A stretch of 64,000 nt of DNA from Hydrangea macrophylla (GCA_033977485.1 CM066994.1:84878871-84942870); one strand, 5' to 3'; counted from the stretch's first letter, positions 10,479-22,129 are shown. Translations and numbers: made by a program. Notes: generated from the sequence alone by a model not told the origin.

Positions 10479-11084
10479 GTGGTTAGTAGGTATCAATCGA
10501 ATCCAGGTCTAGAGCACTGGACAGCCGTTAAGCACATTCTTAAGTACTTGAGAAGGACTAAAGATTACATGCTTATGTACGGTGGTGATGAGTTAATTCT
10601 AGTGGGATACACTGACTCAGACTTTATGTCAGATAAAGATTCAAGAAGGTCGACATCTGGGCATCTCTTTACCTTAGGAGGTGGTGCTATTAGTCGGAGA
10701 AACATTAAGCAAAAATGCATTGCAGACTCAACTACGAAAGCTGAGTATGTGGTTGCCTGTGAAGCCACAAAGGAAGTTGTTTGGCTCAAGAAGTTCCTTA
10801 TGGAGCTCGAGGTGGTATCAGCGTCGTCGTCACCTATTACTCTATACTATGATAATAGTGGGGCAGTAGCTTAGTACAAGGAGCCAAGGAACCACGGGAA
10901 GGGAAAGCACGTAGAACGGAAATATTATCTAATTCGAGATATTGTTCAATGTGAAGATGTGAATGTCACCAAGATTACCACTGTTGACAATCTTGCGGAC
11001 TTGTTTACAAAGGCCTTACCATAGAAGGTTTTTGATCGTCATCTAGACAGTTTAGGTCTCAGATATAGTCCTGAATGGTTATGA
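10479..11084 (+). pseudogene. Copia RNase H domain (broken)
   Basis: Residues such as KHILKYLRRTKDYMLMYGG, GYTDSDFMSDKDSRRSTSG, AEYVVACEATKEVVWLKKFL and TLYYDNSGAVA mark the copia RNase H. The conserved catalytic Asp (GYTDSD) and Glu (AEY) are still there. A TAG stop at ~10873 falls where Gln is usual (A*YKEP). The frame then reads on to NLADLFTKALP and ends near 11084, just before the polypurine tract. RNase H would degrade the RNA strand of the replication hybrid. Confidence 0.87.
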
Positions 11085-11085
11085 G

Positions 11086-11099
11086 TGCAAGTAGGAGTT
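11086..11099 (+). other. Copia polypurine tract
   Basis: GTGCAAGTAGGAGTT-like purine-rich sequence abuts the 3' LTR start at 11100. Confidence 0.65.
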
Positions 11100-12104
11100 T
11101 GTTGGGGTTGTGCCTTCAAACCATTACTATATGTATGAGACATTGACATTTTAACATATGAATATCAGCTTTACATTTCATTCTGTATGTTTCTTTCACG
11201 AGATGATTGTTAATCCTTAAGTATCAAAGTGAGTAATTAATGTGTGTATGAGATACATACAAGTGAGATATGAATTACTATTCTTTGATACTTAGAATTT
11301 GTCACATTGGATGATGAGATTGGATATCTCATCAGGTTTACACTGTAGCATGATTAACTACCATTGGATAGAGTGATGAATCTCAATCATTGAAGTATAT
11401 CTCTTAGTTAATATACTAGTGCTTATAGTGCATTGACGGACCTGAGCTTTCCTATTGACGCTTAAGGTTGTCAACAGTCGATAGGAACTCATAACTTGTA
11501 TAAGGTATGTGTTCTCAATCTTGAGACGATTCTGAACACAGACTGTGGATGTGGCTGCTTTGACTTACCAAGTAGTGAGGTCTTAAAGATCAACACCAGA
11601 GTATCTTGGGTATGCCATGTTCACAGGGTTGTGAACATATATTGTCAAGATAGAATCTACCCTCTGATGAAGAGTAAGCATTCCCTTAAGAATGTCACCA
11701 AGTTGATTACTGAGAACTGCAGTCTTGTTGATAAGTAGTTATCAACATGTTTGGTAATCACAAGGGGTGAATGGGACTCAAGGAATACAAGAAGTAATCA
11801 TGATTCAGGTTGACAGTAACAGTTATCTGACTACCTGAATATGATTATAAACGTTGACGGTAGAGGGATATTAGTACACCATACAAGTCTAGTTATCTCT
11901 TTGGATTTATTCTTTTGCATTAGAGTTCAGTTATCATTTTATAGTGGAGTAAACGTTAACTGACCAGTTGATTAATATGCTGATCAAAGATTTTGATCAT
12001 GGGAATTAACAACTGGTCTGAGCCAACAATAAAGAGCCTAGACGGTCCCACTCTGAGCTCCGCTAGGATGCTTGGAAAGGCACATGAGGATCTTGTCAAG
12101 ACAG

Positions 12105-12221
12105 GTTCGATTGATCGAAGGAGTCTGGTTCGATTGATCGAAGGAATCTCGATCGATTGAAGTCAAGGTAGATTCGATCGATCAAAGGTTCGATCAATCG
12201 AAGCCACTTCGATCGATTAAA
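12105..12221. repeat. TCGATCGA palindrome cluster upstream of the copia TATA
   Basis: At least six copies of TTCGATTGATCGAA, CTCGATCGATTGAA, TTCGATCGATCAAA and similar are packed into ~115 bp, ending ~23 bp before the TATA-like element. The half-sites TTCGAT and ATCGAA are inverted complements. Confidence 0.85.
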
Positions 12222-12243
12222 CATAAGGTCGGTTCTGGGAATT

Positions 12244-12252
12244 AATAAATAG
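12244..12252 (+). promoter_or_regulatory. TATA-like box of the copia 3' LTR
   Basis: AATAAATAG followed by GGCAGC directly after the palindrome cluster. It is absent from the 5' LTR because of the deletion. Confidence 0.55.
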
Positions 12253-12611
12253 GGCAGCTGCATAAAAAAAAAGAGTTTGTCATTTTCATAAACCAGAAGC
12301 TGTAGAAACTATTTTAGGGTTCCCAAACCTTCTTATCCTCTCCATTAGAGATCCCACCATCTCTAGCCACTCCAGGAAGCACTCATAGGAGACATAAGGG
12401 TGAAGACAACCTAGTGGAGGTTGCTATATAATCAAGGAAGAAAATAATCAGAATTGGGTTCAAGACCAGTGGTATAAACTCTTCTTCCTTTTTTGTATAC
12501 GCATCTATAGAGTTAATAAGTAGTAGATCCGAGCATACCAATAAGTTTTTGTAACTTAATTTTTTGCTGCGTGTTTAAAACAAATTTTAAACCTAATTTT
12601 TCTACAATAAA

Positions 12612-12899
12612 TTAGTTTGCTGTTGGAATTTGTGACACTAGGTGTCATACGACTGTGTTTCTTTTATTATATTCTTTTAGGGTTTTATTCAGGGTCTGTA
12701 ATATAATGTTTAATGTATGACATAGTAATGTTTAGTATTAGAATGCCATGTTTGAATTAGATACATTCCCAATATTATTATGCTTCTTGTTAATATTTTT
12801 GTTGAGGACAATCAGGAGCATCTCCAACAAGTTGAGTGTCCTTGGGTCCAAAGGTAGGAAATTTATTTTGTCCTTACTTTGCCACTCTGGGGCATGGCA
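12612..12899 (+). mobile_element. Tekay1 5' LTR, right piece
   Basis: This continues the LTR from 679, after removal of the copia and one ATAAA copy. It ends GGGGCATGGCA, matching the LTR end at 155, and is followed by the primer-binding site. Confidence 0.85.
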
Positions 12900-12910
12900 G
12901 GGTTTTCTTT

Positions 12911-12922
12911 TGGTACCAGAGC
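12911..12922 (+). other. Tekay1 primer-binding site
   Basis: TGGTACCAGAGC differs by one base from the Met-tRNA type TGGTATCAGAGC and lies 11 bp after the LTR end. Confidence 0.8.
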
Positions 12923-13214
12923 TCTAGATTTAGACAAGCTTGACGATTGTCCTATAATTCTTGAACATAAGGTACCTCGTGCTAGTATTGACTATAAGTT
13001 AGGCTTATTAATAGGACGATTGTGGTTCTAGATATGACCAGGTTATATAAGCCTTCGATTACTAGTATATTATTCTTACTTATTTTCAGTTCATAGCTAT
13101 CTCTTATTGTATTTGTGAGGCATCCTCTTAAGTGTGTTATTATGCAATCAACCTACTAAGAAATTTTGTATCAATCGAAAGTGCTCGTATTAATGCACTA
13201 GTATTTAGGACATA
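12923..13214 (+). other. Tekay1 leader
   Basis: About 290 bp between primer-binding site and gag. No feature recognised. Confidence 0.6.
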
Positions 13215-14397
13215 ATGGCACCCGATACTAGAGGATTGAGGAACCATCCTAGAATAGGACCGGCCAACCCAATTCTACCAAAGATAGATTCGATAGGATT
13301 ACTCGAAGCCCTAGTGGGGAAAATTGAAAGAGCCAATGCGATGATGGGAAATATGGAGAAATGAGTAAACAATAATGGAAACAACAACAACCATTGTGCA
13401 CACCATGGACAAGCTGGAGATCAAACATTGGAAAGATTTTGTACTCTCCACCCAGAGAAGTTTGATAGTTTGGGTGAGCTGTGGAAGGCAGACAATGGGT
13501 GCGTGAGATAGAAACCATCTTTGATACAGTAGGATGTAATGAAGTTGAGAAGAGTCGATTGGCCACATTCCAGCTTACCTACTCAGTAGCAGAATGGTGG
13601 GAGGCTGAGAAGGCACCTATTAGAGTTGATGTTGCTAAAAGAATGACATGGGCCAATTTCAAGGAGATCTTCCTAGAGAAGTATTTTCCCGAAGAAGAAA
13701 AAGATGAAAAGGAAAAGGAATTCATCAGTTTGGTCCAAAGCAACAGGTCGATTCAGGAATACACCACCCAATTTAAACAACTATCTCGTTTCGCCCCGCA
13801 CATATTGGATACCCCACAGAGGAAGGTGGCTAAATTCCACCAAGGAATGAATCCCCACCTCAGGTACATGATGACAGTTGAACCAACCCTTTGAAGCAAT
13901 GGTCTTTTTAGCTTCGAGATTAGAGAAGGATGGTTGTCAGGAACTGAGACAATCTACATGCCGACCACTACAGAGATTCAATCCAGGGTCTGGGAACCCT
14001 CCATCTTATCGAGGAACCAACTAGGATGGAGAGAGAAACCCTCAGAATGCTCACCAGAGACCTCAACAAAATCGAGCAGCAGCACCCCCAACCCCAACCA
14101 TATTAGAACAAAGTACCTGTCCTAGCGGAAGGACCTGTAGCACCTCCAGCAATCTAGGGAGAATATCTTGGAAATTGTTTCAACTATGGTAGACACGGTC
14201 ATCATGCTAGAGACTGTCATGCTCCCAAGACTTATAGCCGGGACAAGATCGTCTACTATAATTATGGTGACAAAGGCCACCTGAGTTGAGACTACAAGGC
14301 ACTGCACTAAGGATACTATAGACCCATAACTCAAGGAAAGAATGCTCGGAGCCATCTGAATGCAATCATTCCAAAGGCAGTAGGATTTAATATTGAG
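13215..14397 (+). pseudogene. Tekay1 gag (broken)
   Basis: An ATG at 13215 begins MAPDTRGLRNHPRIGP, followed by a stop after GNMEK and a frameshift. Capsid sequence resumes in frame 13481-13894, with WVREIETIFDTVGCNEVEKS, AEWWEAEKAPI, NFKEIFLEKYFP and QEYTTQFKQLSRFAP, which are retrotransposon-gag (PF03732-type) hallmarks. Degenerate zinc knuckles follow at ~14170-14300 (CFNYGRHGHHARDC, in which the second Cys is Tyr). This is clearly older than Tekay2, whose gag is intact. Confidence 0.85.
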
Positions 14398-16200
14398 GCC
14401 TAGAATCTAGAAGGTACGCTTATGCTCTATAGTAATAGAGTTAAAGCCTTATTTGATACCGGTGCATCGAATTCCTTTATTTCTAGTAGAATTATGCAAG
14501 ACTTGGGTCTAGTACCATAGAACCTTCCCATATCTCTGAATGCCATATCCAGGGATTGGGAGTATCTATTAAGTTGGGTAAAGTATGTAAGAATTGCCCT
14601 ATTAACCTAGAGGATATAAACCTGCTAGCAGATTTGGTGGTATTATCGATGAGAGAGTTTGACATTATCTTAGGAATTGACTGATTGACTAAGTACCATG
14701 CCAACTTGGACTGTGTTAGTAAGTCGATCACCTTTTTGATACCTTAAAATCAACCTTTCTGTTTTTAGTGTAACCCATCGCGATGCTTGTTTTACATGCC
14801 ATTGAGGGCACAAGTTCATAGATTTTAGTTATAGAGATCCCAGTGGTGCGAGAATTCGAGCATGTATTCAGGGATATTTCATGGTTACCACTCAAGAGTA
14901 AAATAGACTTCAACATAGATTTCATGCCTGGAACCACTCTAATATCCAAGACTCCATACCGAATGGCACCGACAGAGATGCAAGAGTTGAAGAAGCAAGT
15001 ACAAGAGCTAGAAGATTTGGGTTTTGTTCTACCAAGCACATCATCATGGGGAGCACCAGTATTGTTCGTGAAAAAGAAAGATGGAACATTTTGAATCTGC
15101 ATAGATAACAGAGAGTTAAATAAAGTTACCATCAAGAACAATTACCCATTGCTAAGGATCGATGATTTATTCTATTAGCTTCAAGGAGTGACAACATTTT
15201 TAAAGATCGACTTGAGATCTGGATACCATCAGCTTTTGGTTAGACCAGAAGATGTGCCGAAGATAGCATTTAGAACTAGATACAGTCATTAGGAGTTCCT
15301 TGTGGTGCCGTTCGGGTTAACTAATGTCCTAATGGTTTTCATGGATTTGATGAATATGGTGTTTAGGTCCTACTTGGATAAGTTTATCATTGTCTTTATG
15401 GATGATACTTTGATCTATTGCAAGACCAAAGAAGAACACGAGAAGTATGTGCATATTGTGTTGCAGACGCTTAGAGATGATTGTTTGTATGCAAAGTTCA
15501 GCAAGTGCGAGTTTTGGCTTGACAAAGTTAAGTTTTTAGGACATGTTGTCTCTCGAGGAGGAATTTTGGTGGATACTTTAAAGATCAACACAGTGCTAGA
15601 ATGGAAGAGATTGAGTAACGCTTCTAAGGTTAGGAGTTTTCTCAATTTGGTTGGCTATTATCGGAGATTCGTAGAGGGTTTCTCCAAAATCGTAGCCCCA
15701 TTAACTGGTCTTACAAACAAGAATTTGAAGTTCGAGTAGAAAGATATGCATGAACACATATTTCCGGAGTTGAAAGGGAGATTGACTTTAGTGTCAGTGC
15801 TTGCCATTTTGAAGAGCAGTGAGTGATACACCATCTACAGTGATACATCACATCAAGGATTAGGGTGTGTTCTAATGCAAGATGAAAAGGTTATAGCATA
15901 TGGATCTAGATAGCTATAGACACATGAGATGAACTATCCTACTCACGATCTTGAGTTGGCTGTAATCGTTTAAGCTCTGAAGATCTAGAGACACTACCTC
16001 TTTAGAGAACAGTTTAATTTATTTTCGGTCCACAAGAGCTTGAGGTATTTGTTTTCATAGAAGGAATTGAACACGAGACAGAGAAGGTGGATGGAGTTAT
16101 TGAAAGATTATGACTTTACTTTGCAGTACCATCCTGGTAAGGCAAATATAGTCAAAGATGCATTGAGTCGGAAGCCTTGTGGGATTGTTGCCTTCCTTAT
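14398..16200 (+). pseudogene. Tekay1 protease, reverse transcriptase and RNase H (broken)
   Basis: The protease active site reads DTGA at 14455-14466 (ALFDTGASNSF). RT begins near 14940 with [17 protein letters not shown] and ends with [13 protein letters not shown]. Its catalytic box FMDD is intact at 15395-15406. RNase H and the connection domain follow, with [18 protein letters not shown], a degenerate DTSHQGLG and [15 protein letters not shown] (to ~16175). Premature stops include 15176-15178, 15911-15913 and 15917-15919, all TAG at positions where Tekay2 has Gln or Trp. Confidence 0.87.
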
Positions 16201-17712
16201 GATTTGAGAATGGAGAGCATTGAGACCGTAGCAGGATTCAATCTTCAATTCACATAGCCAGGAGTAGGATGACACTTTGGGTGTCTTGTAGTATAGACAA
16301 TACTCATGGTCATGTCTTGGAGGCTCAATAGAAGGATGAAGAGTTAAAGAAGTGGTTCGCCAAAGTTTTAGCAAAAGAACTAGAGGAATGGAGTGTCGGA
16401 TCGGATGGGGGATTCAGATGCAGAAGTCGACTTATGGTACCCAATGTAGACAAGCTCAGAACAGAAATATTGGATGAGGCACACAAGTCTAGACTGACCA
16501 TCCAACTAGGAGGTACGAAGATGTACAAGGATCTGAAGAGACACTTCTGGTGGGATGGCATGAAAAGGGTGGTTACTGAACATGTATCCAAATGTTTTAC
16601 GTGTCAGCAAGTCAAGGTAGAGCAGTAGAAACTTTCTGGACTCCTACAACCACTACTAATTTTGGAATGGAAGTGGAAACATATTACCATGAACTTTATG
16701 GTCGGATTACCAAGGTCGTAGCAAGGTCACGATTCCATTTGAGTGATAGTAGATCGGTTGACAAAGTCTGATCATTTCATTGCCTATAGTATGACTTATC
16801 CAATAGAAAAGTTAAGTCAGATGTATGTTTCAACAAATAGTTCGACTTCATGGTGTTCCAGTCTCGATTGTGTCATATCATGACACGAGGTTCACCTCAA
16901 GATTTTGGGAGAGTTTGCATGCAACCATGGGGAATTCTTTGAAGCTGAGTCCCACTTTTCATCCATAGACTGATGGGCAGACTGAAAGGACAAATCAAGT
17001 TATGGAAAATATGCTCATAGCATGCATTATTGACTTCGAGAGTTCGTGGGAAACCCACTTGCCCTTATTTGAGTTTGCTTACCACTTGAGCATTCGGATG
17101 GCACTGTTCGAAGCATTGTATGGGAGACCGTGCCATTCACCACTATGTTGGACCAAAGTCGGAGATGGAAAACTTCTTGGACCAGATATGGTTCGAGAGA
17201 CAAGTGATAAGATTGACATAGTCTGGGAGAAGATGAAAGTTTCCCAGAGTAGACAGAAGAGTTTTGCGGACAAGCGTCGGAAGGATTTAGAGTTCAGTGA
17301 AGGAGATCACATGTTTTTCAAGGTATCCCCAGTTCAAGGCGTGGTCAGATTTAGAAGGAAGAAGGAAAAGCTATCACCTTGTTACATTGGACCTTTCGAG
17401 ATTCTTGATCGTGTGGGCAAGGTTGCTTATCGACTCATACTATCGCCAAGAATGTCCAGAGTACACAATGTCTTTCACATAAGCATGTTGAAGAAGCACA
17501 TTCTTGGATTAGCTCTAGTGATTGACGTCAAGGATATTAAGGTGAATGACAACATGACATACCAAGAGAGACTTGTGCGTATCTTTGTGAGAGAGATCAA
17601 GAAGTTGAGGAAGAAGGAGATTCCTTTGGCAAAGGTGTAATGAAGCCATCATGATGAGAGAGAAGCGTCCTGGGAGATGGAATCAGGAATGCGAGAGAAA
17701 TATCTAGAGTAA
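16201..17712 (+). pseudogene. Tekay1 integrase with GPY/F module and chromodomain-like tail (broken)
   Basis: Zinc-binding HHCC sequence lies in 16434-16628 (HKSRLTIQLGG, WWDGMKRVV, CFTCQQVKVEQ). The core domain 16660-17000 is split by stops. The frame 17002-17640 has the core C-terminus (FEALYGRPCHSPLCW), the GPF module (CYIGPFEILDRVGKVAYRL) and VHNVFHISMLKK. After two stops the tail DEREASWEMESGMREKYLE resembles the chromodomain end of Tekay elements. Chromodomain integrases direct insertion to heterochromatin in this clade. Confidence 0.85.
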
Positions 17713-17751
17713 TTCCAGGATTAGCTTACTCAGATTTCGGGACGAAATCTT

Positions 17752-17770
17752 GAGATAGGTGGTGGAGAGA
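17752..17770 (+). other. Tekay1 polypurine tract
   Basis: A purine-rich stretch, TGAGATAGGTGGTGGAGAGA, ends exactly at the 3' LTR start. Confidence 0.75.
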
Positions 17771-17943
17771 TGTAGCACCAATATTTTCTTACCTATTATC
17801 CCGAATTTTCGTTTTTCTCCTTGTAATACTTTCTATTATATATAATAAGGCCTATTTTTCTTATTCTCTCCTATTTTAAATGACCTATGTATGTTTATAT
17901 GTATGTAATTGCCTTTGGGGGAGACTTTACTGAAAAAGTAACC

Positions 17944-18005
17944 CTGAGTGCTCAAAGGAACCGGAGCACTCGAGCCCCGAGCACTCGAGCCACGCCAACG
18001 CTCAT
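17944..18005. repeat. GAGCACTCGAGC palindrome cluster in Tekay1 U3
   Basis: GAGTGCTC, GAGCACTCGAGC and GAGCACTCGAGC follow within 60 bp, about 50 bp before the TATA-like CTACAAATACC. A related cluster (CGAGCGCTCG, GAGTGCTCGAG, AGCGCTCAAG) lies at 18667-18714. Confidence 0.75.
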
Positions 18006-19194
18006 GCCATTTAATAGGTAAAATGACTATTTTTCCTCTAGTTCTTCCAAAGTCTACAAATACCAGTCTTTCCCCTGCATTTTGTATGTTTGCAAACTAG
18101 AGAGACTATTCTTGAGACAGATTTTGAGAAAAGCATCTCCATACACTCATCCACACACATACAATTATGTTTCTTGCATAATCATCACTCCTACATCCTC
18201 TCTACACACTTTCTTGCAGGAAATTTCAAGAAGATCATGAAGGAAAAGTCCAGAAGTTGATTATTTACCTGATCAAGTTCTAGAGAAGAAGAGTTGAAGC
18301 TTATTTCCTTGAATTCAAGTCCTTTCTCAACAATTTTCATCATCCAAACATTCTCTAGTACTTTATGAGTATAGATTCTCACTTGGCTACCTCTGGTTCA
18401 GTTCTTTTTAAGTTTTATGATCATGCATGTTGATCAACTCCAAAATGTTTACATGCATGAAAGTTTAGTCCATGAATGAGTTCATTCTCAAACACATTTT
18501 CTATTAAATGATCATCCAAACGTGTCCTAAGCTTATTTGAGTATGGATTTTCACTTGGATACTTGTAGGATCAGTTTATACAACGTTTTTGTTAACATGT
18601 AAGTAGATCCAATTCATTTTCGTGCATGCATGTGAACTTAGCTTAGAATCTGTGTTCTGCTAAACCCGAGCGCTCGCGCCTAGTGGGAGTGCTCGAGGTC
18701 CCTAAGCGCTCAAGTTTCCTAGTTTTGTCATCGTTCTTGTTTTTGTTATGTTTAAGCAAGAGATTGTGGTTACATATGTATATGGGATGACTTAATCTTT
18801 AGACTCTATATGTTCATCTGGACACACAAGCACTTAAGATGTTTGCTGAGCTATTAACCATGTATATGTGTTGACTTGAGAATCAGTATGGAACTTTAAT
18901 ACAATGACAACTTCCGCGATACGACTTTAAGAATAATGGGAGTAACATATGTGTAATAAGATCGAAACTTATTAATGAACTTACGCTCTAATAATAATGC
19001 TACGCGTAACGTTTTGTCATATCTTGATTAAATTCTTTAACGTAGTTTGGAATATTCATTGGGAGTCTTTGGTATGTCTTTGAGTCATAGGAGTTTCAGG
19101 TGGTTATGGTTGTCAGTATTGGGGGTAATGACAGGAATGTCGACTGATGATCGATGATGAGCATGGAATCCGAAAATGAATATCTCTTGGTTGA

Positions 19195-19400
19195 GTCGGC
19201 TGTTAAAGCAGTTTCACTACGCTCTTTGGCTATTAAGGCACTGTAGTTTACTCACCAATCGGCCGTTAAGGCACTTTCATATTCATATGTGATGGGTCAT
19301 GGATCTTGGATCTCGTGGTTGAGTCAGCTATTAAAGCACTTTTACTATGCTCTTCGACCGTTAAGGCATTATAGTTTACTTACCAAGCGGCTGTTAAAGT
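19195..19400 (+). repeat. Tandem TTAAGGCAC units in the Tekay1 LTR
   Basis: About five units of roughly 25-35 bp share the core (C/G)(C/G)(G/T)TTAA(A/G)GCAC with TTTACTCACCAA-type spacers. A comparable block of different sequence (CTTAAAAGCGGTGA) occupies the same relative place in the Tekay3 LTR. Confidence 0.7.
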
Positions 19401-19706
19401 ACTTTCATCCTAAACCAATGGCTTATGTCAGAATTATAGAAGGAAATGGAGTAGATGGTTATGGATTTTGGGAAAAGGTTATCGATCTATCTTCTCGAAT
19501 AAAAGGCATGAAACGATTTGAGTTTGGGTCTTCACATTGCAGTTCAGTTTATCTTAACTCCTTGATAACTTCTAATACGATTATAAGCCATTTAAGGAAT
19601 AATGAACTGTAGTGTTTTCTTAACTGTTGCTAATGGTGCTTTGTAAGAATTTGTGCTCACTCAGCTTGTATTCAAGCTGACAGTGTTTTATGCCGCTGGA
19701 CCTTTC

Positions 19707-20295
19707 TGTGGACACGCGCAATTGATGAGCCCACCCCCCGTTCTTGTTTTTCGGCGGGGTTTCGGAATTGATTTTGCTTTTGTTTTTGAAATTGTTTTGA
19801 AAGAAAATAAAAGGTTTGTTGAAAATAGATACAGAGTCGCCACTTGGTCTTCAAGGAACTAAGAAACCTAATTTTGACTTACCCAAATGGATAAAGGGCA
19901 CCGGCCCTTCATAACCAAAGAACTTGGTTCGTGATTTTGGTATGAGAGAGGAAGGAGCCTTTGTCATGACTAAAACACCCTTAACTCGCCCCGTCTCTTG
20001 GCGGGCCTCAATTAGCATCCAAATAATCATCTTTTACTATGTTTGGTTCGACAATTAATACTATGATAGTATATTACATCACACAAGAATTTTGAAATGG
20101 AAGATCAAAAGATAAGATATCATTCATAAGATCTAAGACAAATATCACACAATGCAAAGGTGAAAGATCACACAAACAAACCTAGGAAAAATCGCCTAAT
20201 CACATGTCAAGTAATCAAGTTTCCTAATCTAAAGGGGACATGAATTGTTCTTGAAACGAATAATCAAGGAAATAAAAAATATGCTTAGCAAGCTA
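19707..20295 (-). mobile_element. LARD-1 minus-strand LTR, 3' end piece
   Basis: Read on the minus strand, this is an LTR end finishing GCGTGTCCACA. It matches 34739-35279 of the plus strand in inverted orientation. Its other part lies at 35280-37915. The two are separated by a plus-strand LTR of the same family. Near the terminus it shares a block with LARD-2 (GTGGCGACTC on the minus strand and the AGAGAGGAAGGAGCC region on the plus strand), so the families are related. Confidence 0.8.
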
Positions 20296-20300
20296 GTATG
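20296..20300. repeat. Target-site duplication GTATG, left copy
   Basis: GTATG is repeated at 35280-35284. It flanks the plus-strand LARD-1 LTR (TGTAGACACCCC...GTGTCCACA) inside the minus-strand copy. Confidence 0.87.
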
Positions 20301-20591
20301 TGTAGACACCCCATATTGTCGGCTATCAGATTTAGGAAACCCATAGCTTGGTGGTTCACAATGACTGAAAAAGACTCAAAAGGACCCCTGGAAGTTGGTT
20401 CTATCTCTAAAAAATGCTCAGAATGACCAAAATACCCCTGAAAGCCCAAAAACTCCCAGATTTGGACCAAAAGTTTCGGAAACATGCTATGTCGTAAGAA
20501 AAGTAAGAAAAATGAGTTTTTAAGTAAAATCAGATGAAATCGTCAGCTCCCAGAGACCCCCGGAAGACCCGGAAGTTCCCGGAAAGTTCCC

Positions 20592-20650
20592 GTTGACTAG
20601 TTTGACCAAGGTTTGACCAGGTGTGACTAAGGTTTGACCAAGTTTGACCA
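20592..20650 (+). promoter_or_regulatory. Cluster of W-box-like TTGAC sites
   Basis: Five TTGAC cores fall within ~60 bp (GTTGACTAG, then TTTGACC four times). More lie at 20784 and 20805. TTGAC(C/T) is the WRKY-factor core. The inverted copy has the matching GGTCAAACC cluster at ~37625-37660. Function is inferred from the motif only. Confidence 0.6.
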
Positions 20651-21337
20651 AAATCATCCAAATTCTCCGGAATCATTCTAGATCATGTGGAAAGTATTAA
20701 AATGAGTTTTAAAAGAAAATCGAACGAAAACGTCAGCTCCTGGAAGCTCCTAGAGGTTTCCAGAACTTCCCCGGAATCCCAGGTTTGACCAGTTTAACCA
20801 AAAATTGACTTTGAAACCGGACCACCGTAACAATTTTCAAACATTTTTCATAGATACTAGAGGTCAACAGCTTTCCAATGGTATATCACACACAATTTTC
20901 GGATTTAAAACGAGTTTATTATGAAGTTCCGAAGGCGAAAAAGGCGATCAAATCGACTTTTATCGCAAATACCGCAAAACTTTTCTAAGTGACCTATCTC
21001 TGAACTAACTTTTTTTTTTTTATGTAAAATAGACTCCATCACCTTTTCAATGGTATATCACAACCTCAATTTGGAGTTCGTATGCATTTTCTGTGAATTT
21101 TGGACGAAATAGGGCCTTTTCGTGAATACTGGAACCTCTGGGGGCCTAAACAGCAATATCTGAACGAAGGAGGAGCAATGCCACCGCGGCACTCTCCCCC
21201 AGAAAAGTCCATTTTTGTAATTTTGATTGGGGGTCCAATTTGATTAATTAAAAACCAAAACGATGTAGTTTGATGTTCACAGATGTTTGGGACCAATGGG
21301 AGACCTTTCTAAATCCCAAAATCACCCCAAATTAGCC

Positions 21338-21345
21338 TATATAAA
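21338..21345 (+). promoter_or_regulatory. TATA box of the LARD-1 LTR
   Basis: TATATAAA is followed by CCCCCCATTG and a GAGAGAAAGAGAG stretch, typical of a plant LTR R-region start. Confidence 0.65.
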
Positions 21346-22129
21346 CCCCCCATTGCTCTTCATTTTGGGAGGGCCAAGGGAAAAGCTTGATAAAGTTGTA
21401 GAGAGAAAGAGAGATAGAGATAGATTTTGAAGTGAGAAAGGAGCTTCTTCCTACTATTTTTCTATAGAAAGTGAGTTTCAATCTTGTTTTCCTCCACCAT
21501 TCTTCTATATATTTCATCATCAATACACCCAACCACCATTTCTCTAAGCATTTTTGAGTTAGGAAGCTACTTCCATGTCCAAATGTCAACATCTATGAGT
21601 GAAACACCAAACTACAAGTCCAATATCACATTGATTATCATCTATTGATTGTTATTTACTTGCTTGTTCATATTATGTTCATCTCTTCCTAACCTCATTT
21701 CTTTTTTGACATTTTTATTTACTTACTAGTTCATCATCCTCTAAATGATGACATGAACTTTGAGGTGAGTGAATCCTTATGGATAGTAGCTCTTGACCTC
21801 AAAAACATGTTTGATAGATGATGATTATAACTTTAATACCTCCAAGGTATTCTTGAAGTTATGTTCAAAATAAAAATGAATCTCTCCAATAATATTGGGG
21901 GTTCTTGATGATGAGTTTGATGTTGATATTCCAAGAGGTTATAATCTCTATTTGATGTTAAAAATATACTTTCAAAACCTCTATTTCAAAACCCCTCTCA
22001 ATCCCTCTCATTTTGATTCCAAGAAAGAAAACTCAAGTTTTTCCCAAAATCTTCAAAACAGTGAGTCAAAACAGTGAGTGATCGGAGTTCAAATATTTCT
22101 CTAAAACTCAATACTCAATGTATAGATGC

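Larger units (their letters stand above)
680..12606 (+). mobile_element. Ty1/copia LTR retrotransposon, decayed, with a nested element
   Basis: Both LTRs are present (680-1855 and 11100-12606), with TGTTGGG starts and CTACA ends and a perfect ATAAA duplication on either side. Inside lie a Met-tRNA type primer-binding site, a long leader, then gag, protease, integrase, RT and RNase H. Integrase before RT is the copia order. The coding part has several stops and frameshifts, and the second catalytic aspartate of RT is lost (YVDN), so it cannot move by itself. A 3.5-kb gag-only element sits in gag at 4090-7634; without it the copia is about 8.4 kb. The long LTRs and leader would suit the Angela/Tork group, but I do not assign a lineage firmly. 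Confidence 0.93.
11100..12606 (+). repeat. Copia 3' LTR, promoter retained
   Basis: The LTR is 1,507 bp, TGTTGGGG to TCTACA. Unlike the 5' copy it keeps the block at ~12005-12309, with a palindrome cluster (12105-12221) followed by a TATA-like AATAAATAG (12244-12252). An outward transcript from here would read into the Tekay1 5' LTR. Confidence 0.92.
17771..19706 (+). mobile_element. Tekay1 3' LTR, truncated by LARD-1
   Basis: The LTR starts TGTAGCACC and follows the 5' LTR until 19706, where LARD-1 begins mid-LTR. The remaining ~500 bp expected are not found on the far side in this window. U3 carries GAGCACTCGAGC-type palindromes (17944-17997 and 18667-18714) near a weak TATA (CTACAAATACC, ~18054). 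The downstream half carries tandem units with the core GCTGTTAAAGCAC/CCGTTAAGGCAC (19195-19400). Confidence 0.85.
20301..22129 (+). mobile_element. LARD-1 plus-strand solo LTR, left piece
   Basis: The LTR starts TGTAGACACCCC, like the LARD-2 start TGTCACCCC. It contains a cluster of TTTGACC motifs (20592-20650), a TATA box (21338-21345) and a GA-rich start of transcript. It is cut near 22130 by the Tekay2 array and continues at 34612-35279. Compared with the inverted copy, about 0.7 kb (the equivalent of ~35425-36110) is missing at the cut. No internal region follows the LTR end at 35279, only the target duplication, so this is a solo LTR of roughly 2.5 kb plus the insert. Confidence 0.8.
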
